Source: Oscillospiraceae bacterium Zagget12
GTDB lineage: Bacteria; Bacillota; Clostridia; UBA1381
Reading direction: 5' to 3'
Assembly (NCBI GenBank): GCA_001941225.1
Contig: MSHM01000036.1
Location: forward strand, 1 to 54,297
DNA length: 54,297 nt
Part shown: piece after piece, positions 42,422 through 53,100 of the stretch
How positions within the stretch are numbered: position 1 is the first letter of the stretch
Layout: each line of letters starts with the position of its first letter
Made by a program: the position numbers and the translations under genes
Notes under the pieces: model-generated
Databases searched by the model: none
Told to the model about the DNA's origin: nothing
What the model saw: the letters and a program-made list of their open reading frames with translations, nothing else

Positions 42422-43192
42422 TTACAATCCGAGTATCTGCTTTTTCTTTTTGTCAAACTCATCTTGAGTAATAACTCCCTCGTCCAACAGCTCCTTACAT
42501 ATTTTCAGCCTGTCCGCTCCTCCGATTTTAACGGTATTCGGCACTGCCGCGGACTTTTCCCTTTTCACGGCAAATTTACCGCCGCTTAACCACAATCCCG
42601 CAAAGAGATACGCCGCTATTTCTATGATGTCAAAAATAAGAGTAACGCCGCATAATTTAAGAAACACCAAAAATGAGTTATCATACGCGTACAAAAACCA
42701 CCAAATATAATAAAATATACTGCTAATTAAAAGCAGCGCCGCCGGTAAAAACCAAATCCTTTGAGCGATTCTTTTAAAAGCACTGACCTTTGACGCTATT
42801 GACGGAATACAAAAGGCAACTGTCAAATATGTCAATGCCGCCGCCGCAAGAAAATCGATAATGCAATAAAGAAAATATGTAGCAGTGCTGTCTATATATG
42901 AAATATATTCAATCGCAAGGTACGCACTCAATATCGTCACCGCGCCCGCAGCAATTACCTCGGCTATATGCTTTTTCGATAAAAACATGGTAATCGCAAA
43001 AACCAAGCAAAATCCCGCATCAATAATTTTCTCAATACAATATTTAATATTATATGTAACCGACCAAAACGGAAGATTGTGTTGAACGAATGGAACGTAG
43101 CGGCTAAAGAAACTAATGCAAGCAAATGCCGCCAACAGGGCGAAACAAGCTCCCGCAATAATTGAATATATTCTGTTTGTATCCTTTATCAT
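42422..43192 (-). CDS. Six-helix membrane protein with C-terminal SHOCT domain
   Basis: 256 residues. About six hydrophobic helices fill residues 8-205 (for example IYSIIAGACFALLAAFACISFF, VIAAGAVTILSAYLAIEYI, TLIFDIIEIAAYLFAGLWL). The last 30 residues, LKICKELLDEGVITQDEFDKKKKQILGL, are a SHOCT motif, a short oligomerisation segment found at the ends of many bacterial membrane proteins. No catalytic motif is visible. GGGGGG precedes the ATG. It is cotranscribed with the smaller SHOCT gene 15 bases upstream, suggesting they form one membrane complex (inference). Confidence 0.75.
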   Translation of the reverse strand: MIKDTNRIYSIIAGACFALLAAFACISFFSRYVPFVQHNLPFWSVTYNIKYCIEKIIDAGFCLVFAITMFLSKKHIAEVIAAGAVTILSAYLAIEYISYIDSTATYFLYCIIDFLAAAALTYLTVAFCIPSIASKVSAFKRIAQRIWFLPAALLLISSIFYYIWWFLYAYDNSFLVFLKLCGVTLIFDIIEIAAYLFAGLWLSGGKFAVKREKSAAVPNTVKIGGADRLKICKELLDEGVITQDEFDKKKKQILGL

Positions 43193-43207
43193 TTTTTATT
43201 CCCCCCA

Positions 43208-43534
43208 TTACAACAGTTTAAGTAATTGTTCTTTTTTTGCAGCAAATTCCTCTTCGGTAATTACGCCGCTGTCTGTAAGCTCTTTATACTTTCTCAGCTC
43301 GTCAGCCGCGCTTTGCGCAGATGTCGCTTGATACACCGGCGAATCGGTTTGAGCGGCGTTTTTGTCGGGAATAAGACTGACATGGATAATTGCCACAATA
43401 AACAGCAGCCATCCGTAAAGCCACCAAAGTCCGAAATTATATCCTTTTTTCTTTGCAATCGCAGCCGGAATAAATCCGAGCCCCGCCGCAATTATTAAAG
43501 ATACAAGTGAATATACAAATAAATATTCAGCCAT
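43208..43534 (-). CDS. Small membrane protein with SHOCT domain
   Basis: 108 residues. Two membrane helices (YSLVSLIIAAGLGFIPAAIA and WWLYGWLLFIVAIIHVSLI), the first ending in the positively charged KKKG, then a short linker and a SHOCT segment (ELRKYKELTDSGVITEEEFAAKKEQLLKLL). The layout is that of the common superinfection-immunity-like/SHOCT small proteins of Firmicutes. Its SHOCT end resembles that of the adjacent downstream gene. The RBS is weak (AGAAG). First gene of a two-gene operon. Confidence 0.75.
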   Translation of the reverse strand: MAEYLFVYSLVSLIIAAGLGFIPAAIAKKKGYNFGLWWLYGWLLFIVAIIHVSLIPDKNAAQTDSPVYQATSAQSAADELRKYKELTDSGVITEEEFAAKKEQLLKLL

Positions 43535-43570
43535 TTAGATTAACTTCTTTGTATTTTTTAATTTATTAAC

Positions 43571-43599
43571 ATTATATTATAAATTTCGGTATATTTCAA
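43571..43599 (-). promoter_or_regulatory. Promoter of the SHOCT operon
   Basis: Minus-strand TTGAAA (43594-43599), 17-bp spacer, TATAAT (43571-43576). Confidence 0.75.
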
Positions 43600-43646
43600 G
43601 TTATTTCAAATATAAAGCAGAAAGCCGTCGATTTAAGCCGCCGCGC

Positions 43647-43684
43647 AAAAAGGTAATACTCATATTTCAGAGTATTACCTTTTT
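43647..43684 (-). terminator. Terminator of the PL11 gene
   Basis: Minus-strand AAGGTAATACTC/GAGTATTACCTT hairpin followed by TTTGCG, about 30 bases past the stop at 43716. Confidence 0.85.
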
Positions 43685-43715
43685 CAATCCAAATTACTAA
43701 GCTATGATTTTTAAA

Positions 43716-46700
43716 TTATTCCGTTTCGCCGGCATTATCTGTTTCACTGCCGGTTTCCGTTTCGCCGCCCGTGGTATCGGCGGTTTCCTTTTCGAGCTTG
43801 ATATTATCGTAATACAAATCGCCGCCCGCGGTTCTCATCAGCTTAATCTGTTTAATGCTCCTTGTTCTGTCCGCTGTGAAACAGCCGTTCGCCGAAATCA
43901 CCGGTGTTGCGGTCGAAATATCCAAATCGGCGTTATAGCTGTCGCCGTGCGCGTAGTACGATACTATAACAACGTCGTTATCCAAGTCGCCCTCAATAAC
44001 AACTCTGTACCATTTAGCGTCCTCAAGCGCGGTTTCCGAAAGCTGAGTCGCTCCCGTTGTGAAAGAGCTGTTCTGATTCGCGCTGAGCAAATCCACCGAT
44101 GATGTTGTATATACCGCGTCATAATAATCCATCATATGGAAGAATGAGCCGCTTGTGTCGTTTGCGGACGACTTGCCGGTTGTCGCGTCATAGTCATGCG
44201 CGGCGTTGTCAAGATAGGTTCTGAAATATCTTCCGTAGCCTGATGGGTTTGTTGTCTTGTCGATATACATATCATATGTAAGCTTAAAGCAGCCCTCGGT
44301 TATAGCATCATTAAGCACGTACTGAACCGCCTTATTTACAAGATAGAGCTTAGCGGTATCATTTCCGCCTATATCGTCGCTTGTTTCAACAGCCGTTGTG
44401 CCAACGGTGCCGTCCGATGATACTATCCATTTGTTATTTTCAGTATCATCTGCCATCAGGAAGTTTTCGCTTGACGTGAATACCTCCTCATATGTTACGT
44501 CGGGGTTAATCGTCGGCGCAATAGTCGGTGTGGGTGTAGGAGTTGCTGTAGGCGTAGCTGTGGGCGCAACTGTCGGAGTTGCTGTGGGCGCCGTTGTAGA
44601 TGTTGCCTCCGCCGTAGCTGTCGGCGCCGTAGTTTCGGTCGAGGTTGACGGAGCAGTTGTCGCAACTGCTCCGGATTTACGCTCCGCCGTGTCCGCTATC
44701 GGCTGCATACCGTCAACGCTGTCCCAAAGGAACATCTTTACGTTATACTCGGTCGGGTCGTTTGTAAATGTAATGCTTTCCTCGCCCTGTATTATGCTTT
44801 CAGTATTGTCTACGGTCATTGCCGTTCCGGCTTTAACCTCAACCATAGTGCCGTCCGCGTCATAAAGCGCGCCGATTATCCGCGCTGTTTCGCCGGAATA
44901 ATCAACCAAATCATAATCAACATTGACCGCGTTATCGGTAATTCCGGTTATCGTAATCGCCGAGAAATCGGGGATTTCCTCGCCCTCTATAAACTGCGTA
45001 ACCTTGATTGAATCGATACCGTTTATGTATTCCCAATCGGAGGTACTGCCGCCGCGCTCAAATCCGAATGTTACGGTGTCAACCGTTGCAGTATCGGAAA
45101 GGGCGAAATCAGTATAAGTGTCAACCGTCTTGCCGTCAAAAACCAAAGATTTAATCGTGTTGGTTGACGTATCGAATATAACCTTTACGTTCTTTGTATA
45201 TGTGTTCTTATCAGCCTCGCTGAACAAGCTCTGCGTTGAATCGAATGTATATGTACCGTCCTCTTCCGTCAAGCCGTTATAGCTTGCTCCGCCGTCCGTG
45301 CTTACGAGAACATAATATCCTCCGCTTGCGTCCGTCATTGCGCCAAGACGCAAATCACTGCCGAATTGCAGATATTCACGGTTTGCGGCTCTGCCTGTTG
45401 ACGCGCAGAAATACCAATCTATATCATATGTTACGATTGCGTTGTCCTCAAACTCAAAGGTCTTTGACGCCGTGTATTCCGCGCCCGGCTTTGTCGGGTT
45501 ATAATATACGCGGTCATTGGTGCTGTCATATGCAAGCTCCGCCGTATCGGTTCCGGTCTGTACCCAATCTTCCACCGTTGAGGAGGTCATCGGAACATTA
45601 GTTGTACCCGATTCATATACCGCCTCGGTTTCTCCGCTTATGGTCGTTTCATATACATATGAAAGGTTGGATATTGCGGGAGCTGCCTTTATTGTTCCCG
45701 TGCCGTCCTGAGTTGTGTACAGCTGCAATGACGCAAGGCTTGCGCCGTTTAAGCTGAATGATGTGGTATATTTTCCCAATTCATTAGTCCAATCGGAATC
45801 CGTACCCGCGATTGTCGCGTTGCATACATCATTATTATAATCAAACTCGAGCGTTACCATCCAACGCTTTGCACTTCCCTGAACATATCCCGAGCTGTCT
45901 ACAACCGTTGTCCAGCTGTTTATCAGTCCTACAGCGTCGGTATCGCCGATTTGGCTTGTCAGCGTACCCGCGGAGGACGCATAAGGCTGTTCAACAGTCA
46001 ATATATTGTTGCCGTCCGCATCAATCAGCTTTAAGCCCATTGTATACTCGTGACCCGTCCAGTTCCAGTTTGAACCGTCATATTTTTGACCGCCCGTAAC
46101 AAGATGGAAATACAATGTCGCTTTATTCTCGGAGGTCGTTTCAAAATCCTTTTGAATTGTCGCGCCGGTTGCCGCGTCATTAAGCGTAAGCGTCGCGCTT
46201 GAGGCGGTGTTGTTATCAAGCGAAGTGTTCGCGTCCGAGTTTTCCGGATTGAAGTGGAACGCGCCGTCGCCGGTCATATCGGTGGAATCAATCGGCTTTA
46301 CCTTTACGATACACTGTGCGCTCTTTCCGCTGTCCTTATTTGTCGCGGTAATCGTGGTTTTGCCGTAGCTTACGCCGGTTACAACGCCGTCCTCATCGAC
46401 TGTCGCAATGGTTTCGTCCGCCGATGTCCATGTAAGGCTTGTATCCGTCGCGTCGGTCGGCTTTACAGTCGCGCTGAGCGTCTTTGTGTAACCCATTCCG
46501 ATGTCTATGCTCTTCTCAGCAAGCGTAACGCTCGTTACCGGCGTTGAATATACTTCAACGGTACAGCTTGCGCTGATTGTTCCGTTTGTATCGTCCTTTG
46601 AGGTTGCCGTAATTGTTGCGGTTCCATCGCCCACGCCCTTTACTACGCCGTTTGCGACGGTCGCAACGCTTGTATCGGACGAAGTCCATATTATGCCCTT

Positions 46701-49016
46701 TGTTGTCGCGTCGGTCGGAGTGAGCGTCGCGTTTAGGGTATAGCTCTTTGTCCTTTCAATCTCGATACTGTTCTCGGAAAGCGTCAGTCCCGTTACCGCG
46801 ACTTCCTCGCCGGACGAATATGTAACATTCGTGTAGGCAACCGCCGGTGCGAGATAGTTAAGAGTCGCGCCGCTTTCGTCCGTGGCAAGAGCTGCGGAGC
46901 CTACGTAATAGCTTGTGTGCGTCGGCTGATTGTACGCGACGTTCTGCCATGCTACCGACATACGGTACTGGCTGTCATGCATAAGCGTTGTCAATCTGTA
47001 CTCGGTGGGTATGGTTGAGGTGAATACTCTCAAATATGCCTGCTCCGTGGACGAATCCTTGTTTATCGGCATTATGATTTCCTCGCGCCAATCGCCCCAT
47101 ATATCCGCAACAAGCGTGTAGTTTCTCTTTGTATAGTTATTTGTACTGCCGCCGGTAAGCGTGTAGCCGTCGCTTTCACCCCAAAATCTTGTTGTTGTGC
47201 TTGTTGCCGCATCGTACTTTTGGATAATATTCGCGTCAAGCAGCTCGCGTCCCAAATCGCCGTCCCAATATACAAGGAAATTATCAAAGCTTCCTTTTCC
47301 GGCTGATGCCGGCTTCGGCTCATTTGACCATGTTCCCGTATCTTCATCATATGTGGGAACCATACCGGTAGGATTTACAGCCTCGCCGTTGAGATCATAA
47401 ATATAGTGCAAGCCGCTGCTCCAACCGAGTGCAAGCGCATTTGAATGCTCCGCAGCATAAGCATCGTCTATATTATCCATAACACCTCTGCCGTTATCGT
47501 CGGAAGTTGTCAATAAGCCCGAATCCCAGAAATGCTCGCCCGTAGCCGGATTTCTTAAATCCTGTGCGTAATAACTATAGCCCTCACTTTCCTCCTTAAC
47601 GGAGAATACTTCCTGCTCACCGTCATTATTGAAGTCGCTCATATGGATAGCGTCGCCGTGACCCAACTGTGTATTGCCCATAACTGTTTTTCCGTCATTA
47701 TCGAGTGCGGCGGAGCCGTAAACTATTTCATCACAGCCGTCACCGTCTATATCGCCTATCGAAAGGTTATGGTTGCCCTGTCCGTATAATGATGATTCTC
47801 CGCTTGATGAACCGACATACTGCCATTGCATTGTGAGTGTGCTGCCGTCCCAGTTATACGCGCGTATTACCGCGGCTTTATAATATCCGCGGCACATAAT
47901 AATGCTCGGTGTAACGCCGTCAAGATAAGCTACACCCGCAAGGTATCTTTCACTGCGGTTAAACTTACTGTCACCCCAGGTTGAAACCGTGTCATACGGA
48001 ATATATTTGGTTGTGGCAAGAGCCGCGCCCGTTTCACCGTCAAATATTGTCAAATACTGGGTATAGGGATTTTTACCTTTCATTCCGCTTACCGAACCGT
48101 CACCGACAAACGATGCCGTATTGTCAACATTTCGTATTTCGTCTGTATCGCCTACCTCGGATACATAGTTACCCTGTCCGTCAATCGTGCCGGGAGCGGT
48201 TTTCATTGCTATCTCGGATTTTCCGTTGCCGTCAAAATCGTATACAATAAACTGCGTGTAATGCGCGCCGGCGGTCACGTTCTGACCGAGGTCTATACGC
48301 CACATATAGCCTTCGTTGTCGGGATCAAGCTCATACGCGTCTATGTAAACATTGCCGGTATAGTCGGCGCCCGCGCTGTCCTTTGAGTCGGTCGGGTCCC
48401 ACTTTAAAACAAGCTCGTAATCACCGTCGCCGTCAAGGTCGCCTACGGAGCCGTCATTCGCGCCGCCCTCGTGAGAGCTGTCGTAAGTATAATAATATGA
48501 CGTGGAGCCGTCACCCATTCTTTCAACAGGGTCGGGTCTTACTATAGGAATATCAACATATGTAAACGAGTTTGCAAGGCTGGTGTATTGGCTCGTCGCG
48601 GCAACGTGATTCGTTCCCGGAGTTACCGCGGTTTCACCGGCAACATCTGTAGCCGATGCGCCCGCTTTCACTACCTTGTATGTGTCTGATTTTGTTCCGT
48701 CCTCATCAACATAGTTTGTACCCGATGCGCCGGTTGTGGTAGTGAGATACTCATCATTTTTGTAAATATCATACTCCTGCGTTTCAAGAGGCTCATCACC
48801 CAACAAACGCCACGACAAATAAACACCCGTAGCGTCTACATTCTGCGAATCCTTTGTACGATATGTAGCCACCAATCCGCGGTTCAGTTTCTCCATTTTG
48901 CGCTGCGTAGTCTGATACGTCGGCGTATTCGCCTCGGCTGACGCGGCTATAGGCACCGCGACAAGCGACGCCGTCATAGACGCCGAAAGCAAAATGCTTA
49001 AAATTCTTTTCCTCAT
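43716..49016 (-). CDS. Rhamnogalacturonan lyase (PL11 family), multi-modular and secreted
   Basis: 1766 residues. Cleaves the rhamnogalacturonan I backbone of pectin by beta-elimination outside the cell. Signal peptide 1-27. The catalytic eight-bladed propeller spans about 37-738: QRKMEKLNRGLVATYR and GVYLSWRLLGDEP at the start, then repeated calcium-binding loops such as DLDGDGDYELVLKWDP, DFDGNGKSEIAMKTAPGT and DIDGDGCDEIVYG, and WRIDLGQNVTAGAHYTQF. Two BIG2 Ig-like domains follow (about 740-820 and 824-905: SWTSADETIATVDEDGVV type). Further beta-sandwich accessory modules reach residue 1450, one containing FLWDSVDGMQP. A TATPTPTPT linker and a lectin-like C-terminal domain end in an acidic tail. 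AGAAGGAGAG precedes the ATG. Family assignment is firm; accessory modules are unnamed. Confidence 0.93.
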   Translation of the reverse strand: MRKRILSILLSASMTASLVAVPIAASAEANTPTYQTTQRKMEKLNRGLVATYRTKDSQNVDATGVYLSWRLLGDEPLETQEYDIYKNDEYLTTTTGASGTNYVDEDGTKSDTYKVVKAGASATDVAGETAVTPGTNHVAATSQYTSLANSFTYVDIPIVRPDPVERMGDGSTSYYYTYDSSHEGGANDGSVGDLDGDGDYELVLKWDPTDSKDSAGADYTGNVYIDAYELDPDNEGYMWRIDLGQNVTAGAHYTQFIVYDFDGNGKSEIAMKTAPGTIDGQGNYVSEVGDTDEIRNVDNTASFVGDGSVSGMKGKNPYTQYLTIFDGETGAALATTKYIPYDTVSTWGDSKFNRSERYLAGVAYLDGVTPSIIMCRGYYKAAVIRAYNWDGSTLTMQWQYVGSSSGESSLYGQGNHNLSIGDIDGDGCDEIVYGSAALDNDGKTVMGNTQLGHGDAIHMSDFNNDGEQEVFSVKEESEGYSYYAQDLRNPATGEHFWDSGLLTTSDDNGRGVMDNIDDAYAAEHSNALALGWSSGLHYIYDLNGEAVNPTGMVPTYDEDTGTWSNEPKPASAGKGSFDNFLVYWDGDLGRELLDANIIQKYDAATSTTTRFWGESDGYTLTGGSTNNYTKRNYTLVADIWGDWREEIIMPINKDSSTEQAYLRVFTSTIPTEYRLTTLMHDSQYRMSVAWQNVAYNQPTHTSYYVGSAALATDESGATLNYLAPAVAYTNVTYSSGEEVAVTGLTLSENSIEIERTKSYTLNATLTPTDATTKGIIWTSSDTSVATVANGVVKGVGDGTATITATSKDDTNGTISASCTVEVYSTPVTSVTLAEKSIDIGMGYTKTLSATVKPTDATDTSLTWTSADETIATVDEDGVVTGVSYGKTTITATNKDSGKSAQCIVKVKPIDSTDMTGDGAFHFNPENSDANTSLDNNTASSATLTLNDAATGATIQKDFETTSENKATLYFHLVTGGQKYDGSNWNWTGHEYTMGLKLIDADGNNILTVEQPYASSAGTLTSQIGDTDAVGLINSWTTVVDSSGYVQGSAKRWMVTLEFDYNNDVCNATIAGTDSDWTNELGKYTTSFSLNGASLASLQLYTTQDGTGTIKAAPAISNLSYVYETTISGETEAVYESGTTNVPMTSSTVEDWVQTGTDTAELAYDSTNDRVYYNPTKPGAEYTASKTFEFEDNAIVTYDIDWYFCASTGRAANREYLQFGSDLRLGAMTDASGGYYVLVSTDGGASYNGLTEEDGTYTFDSTQSLFSEADKNTYTKNVKVIFDTSTNTIKSLVFDGKTVDTYTDFALSDTATVDTVTFGFERGGSTSDWEYINGIDSIKVTQFIEGEEIPDFSAITITGITDNAVNVDYDLVDYSGETARIIGALYDADGTMVEVKAGTAMTVDNTESIIQGEESITFTNDPTEYNVKMFLWDSVDGMQPIADTAERKSGAVATTAPSTSTETTAPTATAEATSTTAPTATPTVAPTATPTATPTPTPTIAPTINPDVTYEEVFTSSENFLMADDTENNKWIVSSDGTVGTTAVETSDDIGGNDTAKLYLVNKAVQYVLNDAITEGCFKLTYDMYIDKTTNPSGYGRYFRTYLDNAAHDYDATTGKSSANDTSGSFFHMMDYYDAVYTTSSVDLLSANQNSSFTTGATQLSETALEDAKWYRVVIEGDLDNDVVIVSYYAHGDSYNADLDISTATPVISANGCFTADRTRSIKQIKLMRTAGGDLYYDNIKLEKETADTTGGETETGSETDNAGETE

Positions 49017-49054
49017 CTCTTTCTCTCTCCTTCTGAATTTATATATATAGTAAT

Positions 49055-49083
49055 ATTTTACAACATTTTGCGATTTTTCTCAA
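49055..49083 (-). promoter_or_regulatory. PL11 gene promoter
   Basis: Minus-strand TTGAGA (49078-49083), 17-bp spacer, TAAAAT (49055-49060), a housekeeping-type promoter about 40 bases before the start. It lacks the SigI boxes. Confidence 0.75.
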
Positions 49084-49146
49084 TACAAAAAAACAGTGTA
49101 TTTGTCGTAAAACTATACAAACTTTTCTTCATTTTTTTGTGCAAAT

Positions 49147-50106
49147 TCACCTTGTTTCAATATCAACGCCGGTGTAATAGTATTTCAAGATTTCCTCATA
49201 GCCCATTCCCTGCGACGCGAGGTAATTCGCGCCGTACTGGCTCATACCCACGCCGTGACCGTAGCCCTTGACGGACATTGTTATATTGCCGTTTTCGCGC
49301 GTCAGCTCCACATTCGCGCTTGAGAGCGAAAATATATTCCTAAGCTCGCTGCCCTTTATATTAACTCCGCCGACGTCAAGCGATATAATTCCGCCCGCGT
49401 TTGAGCGGTTTATATTTGACACAAGCTCCCCTGTCCAGTCCGTGCCGGAGATATTTTCATCTATTTTGTTCTTAAATTCCTCCTCGCTGAGCGTCAAGCT
49501 GCTGCTGTACTTTGGCGAAAGTCTATCACCCTCGCTCTCGACGCTCTGCAAATACGGAATATCGCTGCCCCACACGTCAACTGCCGCCTCGGTGTTTCCC
49601 GATGAGGTAGAATGAAAGACAGCCGATATAATATTGCCGTTATACGTCATTATCCGCCCCGAGGTTTCCTCAACCGCAGCGCTTATTTTGTCCCACTTTT
49701 CGTCAGCGGCGGCGCCCCAGCTTTCCCTGCGCTCCTCCTCGCTTATATACGCCTGGCAATGCGTGGAATCGGTGCATATTGCCGCTCCGTTATGCCCCTC
49801 CGCTATGTTTCCGTTTGCCGCGTCCTCGATGCGCGAATACAGATATGTCCGCGCCGCAACCGCCTGTGCCTTTAACGCCTCGGTTTCAAAATCGGCGGGC
49901 ATTTCCGCCGCGACCACGCATTTTAAATATTGATTTATGCCCATATCCTCGGCGCGTCCCGCGTCCGCGACGTACACGCTCACGCTGCCGCTTTCAAGAG
50001 AGCCGGTGTTTCCTTCGCCGCCAAGTCCCACAAGCCACACTATCGCCAGCGGCAAAAGCAGCGTTGTGAATATTACTATCGCTATTATTAACAATATCTT
50101 TTTCAT
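49147..50106 (-). CDS. spoIID: SpoIID/LytB domain protein
   Basis: 319 residues. SpoIID is a lytic transglycosylase of the engulfment machinery that cuts denuded glycan strands during sporulation. One N-terminal membrane helix (LLIIAIVIFTTLLLPLAIVWLVGL). Family motifs: MGINQYLKCVVAAEMPADFETEALKAQAVAARTYL with the catalytic Glu in AEMP, the zinc-site-like CTDSTHCQAY loop, VFHSTSSGNTEAAVDVWG, and KGYGHGVGMSQYGANYLASQGMGYEEIL near the C-terminus. The ATG at 50106 is preceded by GGGTGAG; the GTG at 50118 is part of that site. It sits between two pectin enzymes, an unusual place, so a vegetative wall role is possible. Assignment to the family is firm; orthology to SpoIID is likely. Confidence 0.88.
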   Translation of the reverse strand: MKKILLIIAIVIFTTLLLPLAIVWLVGLGGEGNTGSLESGSVSVYVADAGRAEDMGINQYLKCVVAAEMPADFETEALKAQAVAARTYLYSRIEDAANGNIAEGHNGAAICTDSTHCQAYISEEERRESWGAAADEKWDKISAAVEETSGRIMTYNGNIISAVFHSTSSGNTEAAVDVWGSDIPYLQSVESEGDRLSPKYSSSLTLSEEEFKNKIDENISGTDWTGELVSNINRSNAGGIISLDVGGVNIKGSELRNIFSLSSANVELTRENGNITMSVKGYGHGVGMSQYGANYLASQGMGYEEILKYYYTGVDIETR

Positions 50107-50142
50107 ATTCTCACCCACGTTATTTTATGCGGCTTTGCGCAT

Positions 50143-50172
50143 AAAAAGAACTCCCCAATAGGGGAGCTCTTT
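50143..50172 (-). terminator. Terminator of the CE12 gene
   Basis: Minus-strand AAAGAGCTCCCC-tatt-GGGGAGTTCTTTTT hairpin, directly after the stop at 50182. A second small hairpin (TTATGCG/CGCATAA) follows. Confidence 0.88.
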
Positions 50173-50181
50173 GGTTAAGCA

Positions 50182-53100
50182 TTATTGTTCTTCGATGTGT
50201 GTATCGTTCGAGTACAAGAAGTCTGTGCTGCCGTCTATAATATCAGCTACACTGTCAAGCAAATATGTTCCAATCTGCGTGCCGAGTTCCGCTGTATAGT
50301 GGTTGTGGTCAACGTACCAGCTCTGAACAATCTCAAGAACAGATGTGTGTGATGTTTCGTTCGCTGCGTTATACGTGTCTAAATCCAAACTGTTGAACAA
50401 ATCATCGCACCAGTAGCCAAGCTCTATTATGTTCAGCTCTTTCTCCTGAGCAATCTGTCTTAATACACCGTTGCGGGCATCTGTTCCGCGGTTACAGGTG
50501 AACACGCCCGTAGTGCTGTTATAATTGCCCACGTGACCGTTTACAGGTCCCTGTGCCGTCGCGGTAACAATTACCGGAATAGCGTCTCTCTCGATAATCG
50601 CCTGTGCATAATACTGACTGAGCAATGTATAATATGCGGATCCCTCGTTTGTTTCCTTTGAGTTGATACCCATATTAACGGTTACATAGTCACCCGGGCA
50701 AACATTCAGAAGAACAGATTCAACTCTTCCCTGGTTGTAGTAGTTTACGGAATCGCGTCCAGCCATACCGTGATTGTAGAAGGCTGAAATTCCGCTCGGA
50801 ATCGTAACATCACCGTTTACTACGCAGTTACCCCACGAGCATGCGCCGCTTGAGTTATTGCTTGTTGTCGAGTCGCCTATAGCATATACTGCCGGTTTTG
50901 AATTAGGCGTCTTAGCATCTTTCTGCGTAATGCTTACGCTCGAAAGTGTCGAGTCGCTCGCGAATGTTAGGTCAAGGACTCCGTCGCAGACAGCCACGTC
51001 GAACGATGTGCCGCTCTTTGAAATACCCGTTGTAGCGGTTACGCTTTCAACAACCTCGGAGGTGATTGAATCCGATGTTGTGTCAACCGAAACGGTGTAG
51101 TTGCCGTTGGGAACGGTAACCTTAAATCTATAGTCGTTGCTGCCCGTTACGCTGTTGCTGCTTGCAGTTACAACACTTGCGTCCGCAAAGCCGTAGCCGA
51201 GCTTTTCGCTGTAGGAATCGGTTGTTACCTGCGTGTAGCTTGTATCTGCGGGCTCATCGGAACCGAACGCGAACGACAAGCCGTGGATTGTAACCTTAAC
51301 CGTTCTTGAAAGCGGAGTTACGTCATTATTTGTTGCCTTGATGTAAATTACATTTGATTTAGCCTCGCTTGTTACCGTCAATACGCCGTCTGCAAATGTT
51401 ACGCCTGTAGGCATATTATCTGTAATGTCGCTTGAGTTCTTATCAAGAACAGTGTATGTGATTGTAGCCGGTGTTTCGGTAGCGTTTCCGTCATCGTCCA
51501 CAGCGTATTCCGTCTTATTGCCGCTCTTATTAACCGTGTACGCCTCAAATTCGGCTGTTACGGCATCTTCGCCTGAGAACGGTATTGTCATACTCGATGT
51601 TGACTTAGCGAAATTAATCGAGTTGCCTGTTGTTGTAAGCATTATTGTCTTATCAACCGAAACAGTACCGCAGCGCGCCGTTATTGTTACCGCGCCCGCG
51701 GGAGCACCCTTTGAAACCGTCAGCGTTGCGTTTTGGCTGTCCGTCACGTCAAGAACGATTGTTTCATCATCTGTGTCGATTTCCCATGTTACCTCGCCTG
51801 TTACGTCAAATCCGTTCAAATCTGTAACTATAGCCGCAAGCTCTGCGGTAATACTCTCCTCAGATGAAGGCTCCTCATATACGCCTACCGAGGTCAAAGG
51901 TTCCATACCATCAAGGCTATCCCATAAATAAACCTTTGCTGTTTCCGAAACCTCATAATTTTCAACCGTAGCCACACCTTCGGTAAATGTCAAAGGTGTA
52001 ACTTCAACGCCGCTTATAACACCGTCGGTGTACTCAGCCGTTATAAGATCCGCAGTCTCTGCATCTGCTAAGCTTACTGTAAGCGCTTTTGTTTCCGTGC
52101 TGTAGCTTAGTATGCCGTCGTCGTCAAGGTCTACATCGGTAGCTGCTACGCCTGTCGGTACGGATATAGTATCCGTATCGGAATTAACGGTAATAGCGGC
52201 AGCTGTCGGAGTATAAATCTTAAATTTTGCAAGGTCTACCGGATATGTACCCTGGAAACAGAAATATTTCTGGTCGCTCGATGCTGTGTCAAGCAACTCC
52301 GTTTCCGTCTCGCCGACAAGTGTGCCTTCTTCATCATATACCTGTACCCATAAAGTATCTGTGCTTTCATCAGCCGAAACAACAATTCTGAACCAATCAT
52401 CGGAATTCAATCCCGAAATCGATTCGGTTCCGACCGTCAATGTTCCGCTTGCATAGCTTGCGGTCCATGACGGGTCATTCGAGGTATTGTTCGGTGTAGT
52501 AATATAATGACCGAACGCCATTGATGTACCCGTAAATCTTACCGTCATATCAACAATATACTGGCTTGACTGATTTGCAAGCTGATATACGCCGACCGTC
52601 GAGCCGCTGCCGCCGTTCGAGGCGAAACGCAAATACTTTGTGCCGTCATCATCTTTTTCAAGCGTCAATGTTCTTGAGTCGTTTGAACCGTATATTGACC
52701 AGTTATTAAGAACAAGGTCTTGACCGGTTATAGTATTTGCCGTTGCGGTATAGCCTACCAATGCAGTGGCATAGTCCGACATATCTTCGGGATAACCCGC
52801 CTCTGGTGCAATATTGCCGCCGCTGCCGCTTGCGCCGATTACCGCGAACGGTGTTGAAATCTCTATGGATTTCTCTAAATATGTAACCTTAGCCACAACC
52901 TTACCGAACCAGTTTGAAACGCCGTTTCTTACATTGAAATATACTGTGGTATCGGTATTTGTGGGATCACAGCCGTCCGTGCCGTATCCGGTTCCTTCCG
53001 CCGCCGTAAGAGAAATATATCCGTCCTCGCCTGTTTCGTCACCTGAGCCGTCAAGACCGACAACAGACCAGTTAACGGTTAAGCCTTCAACACTCGTTAA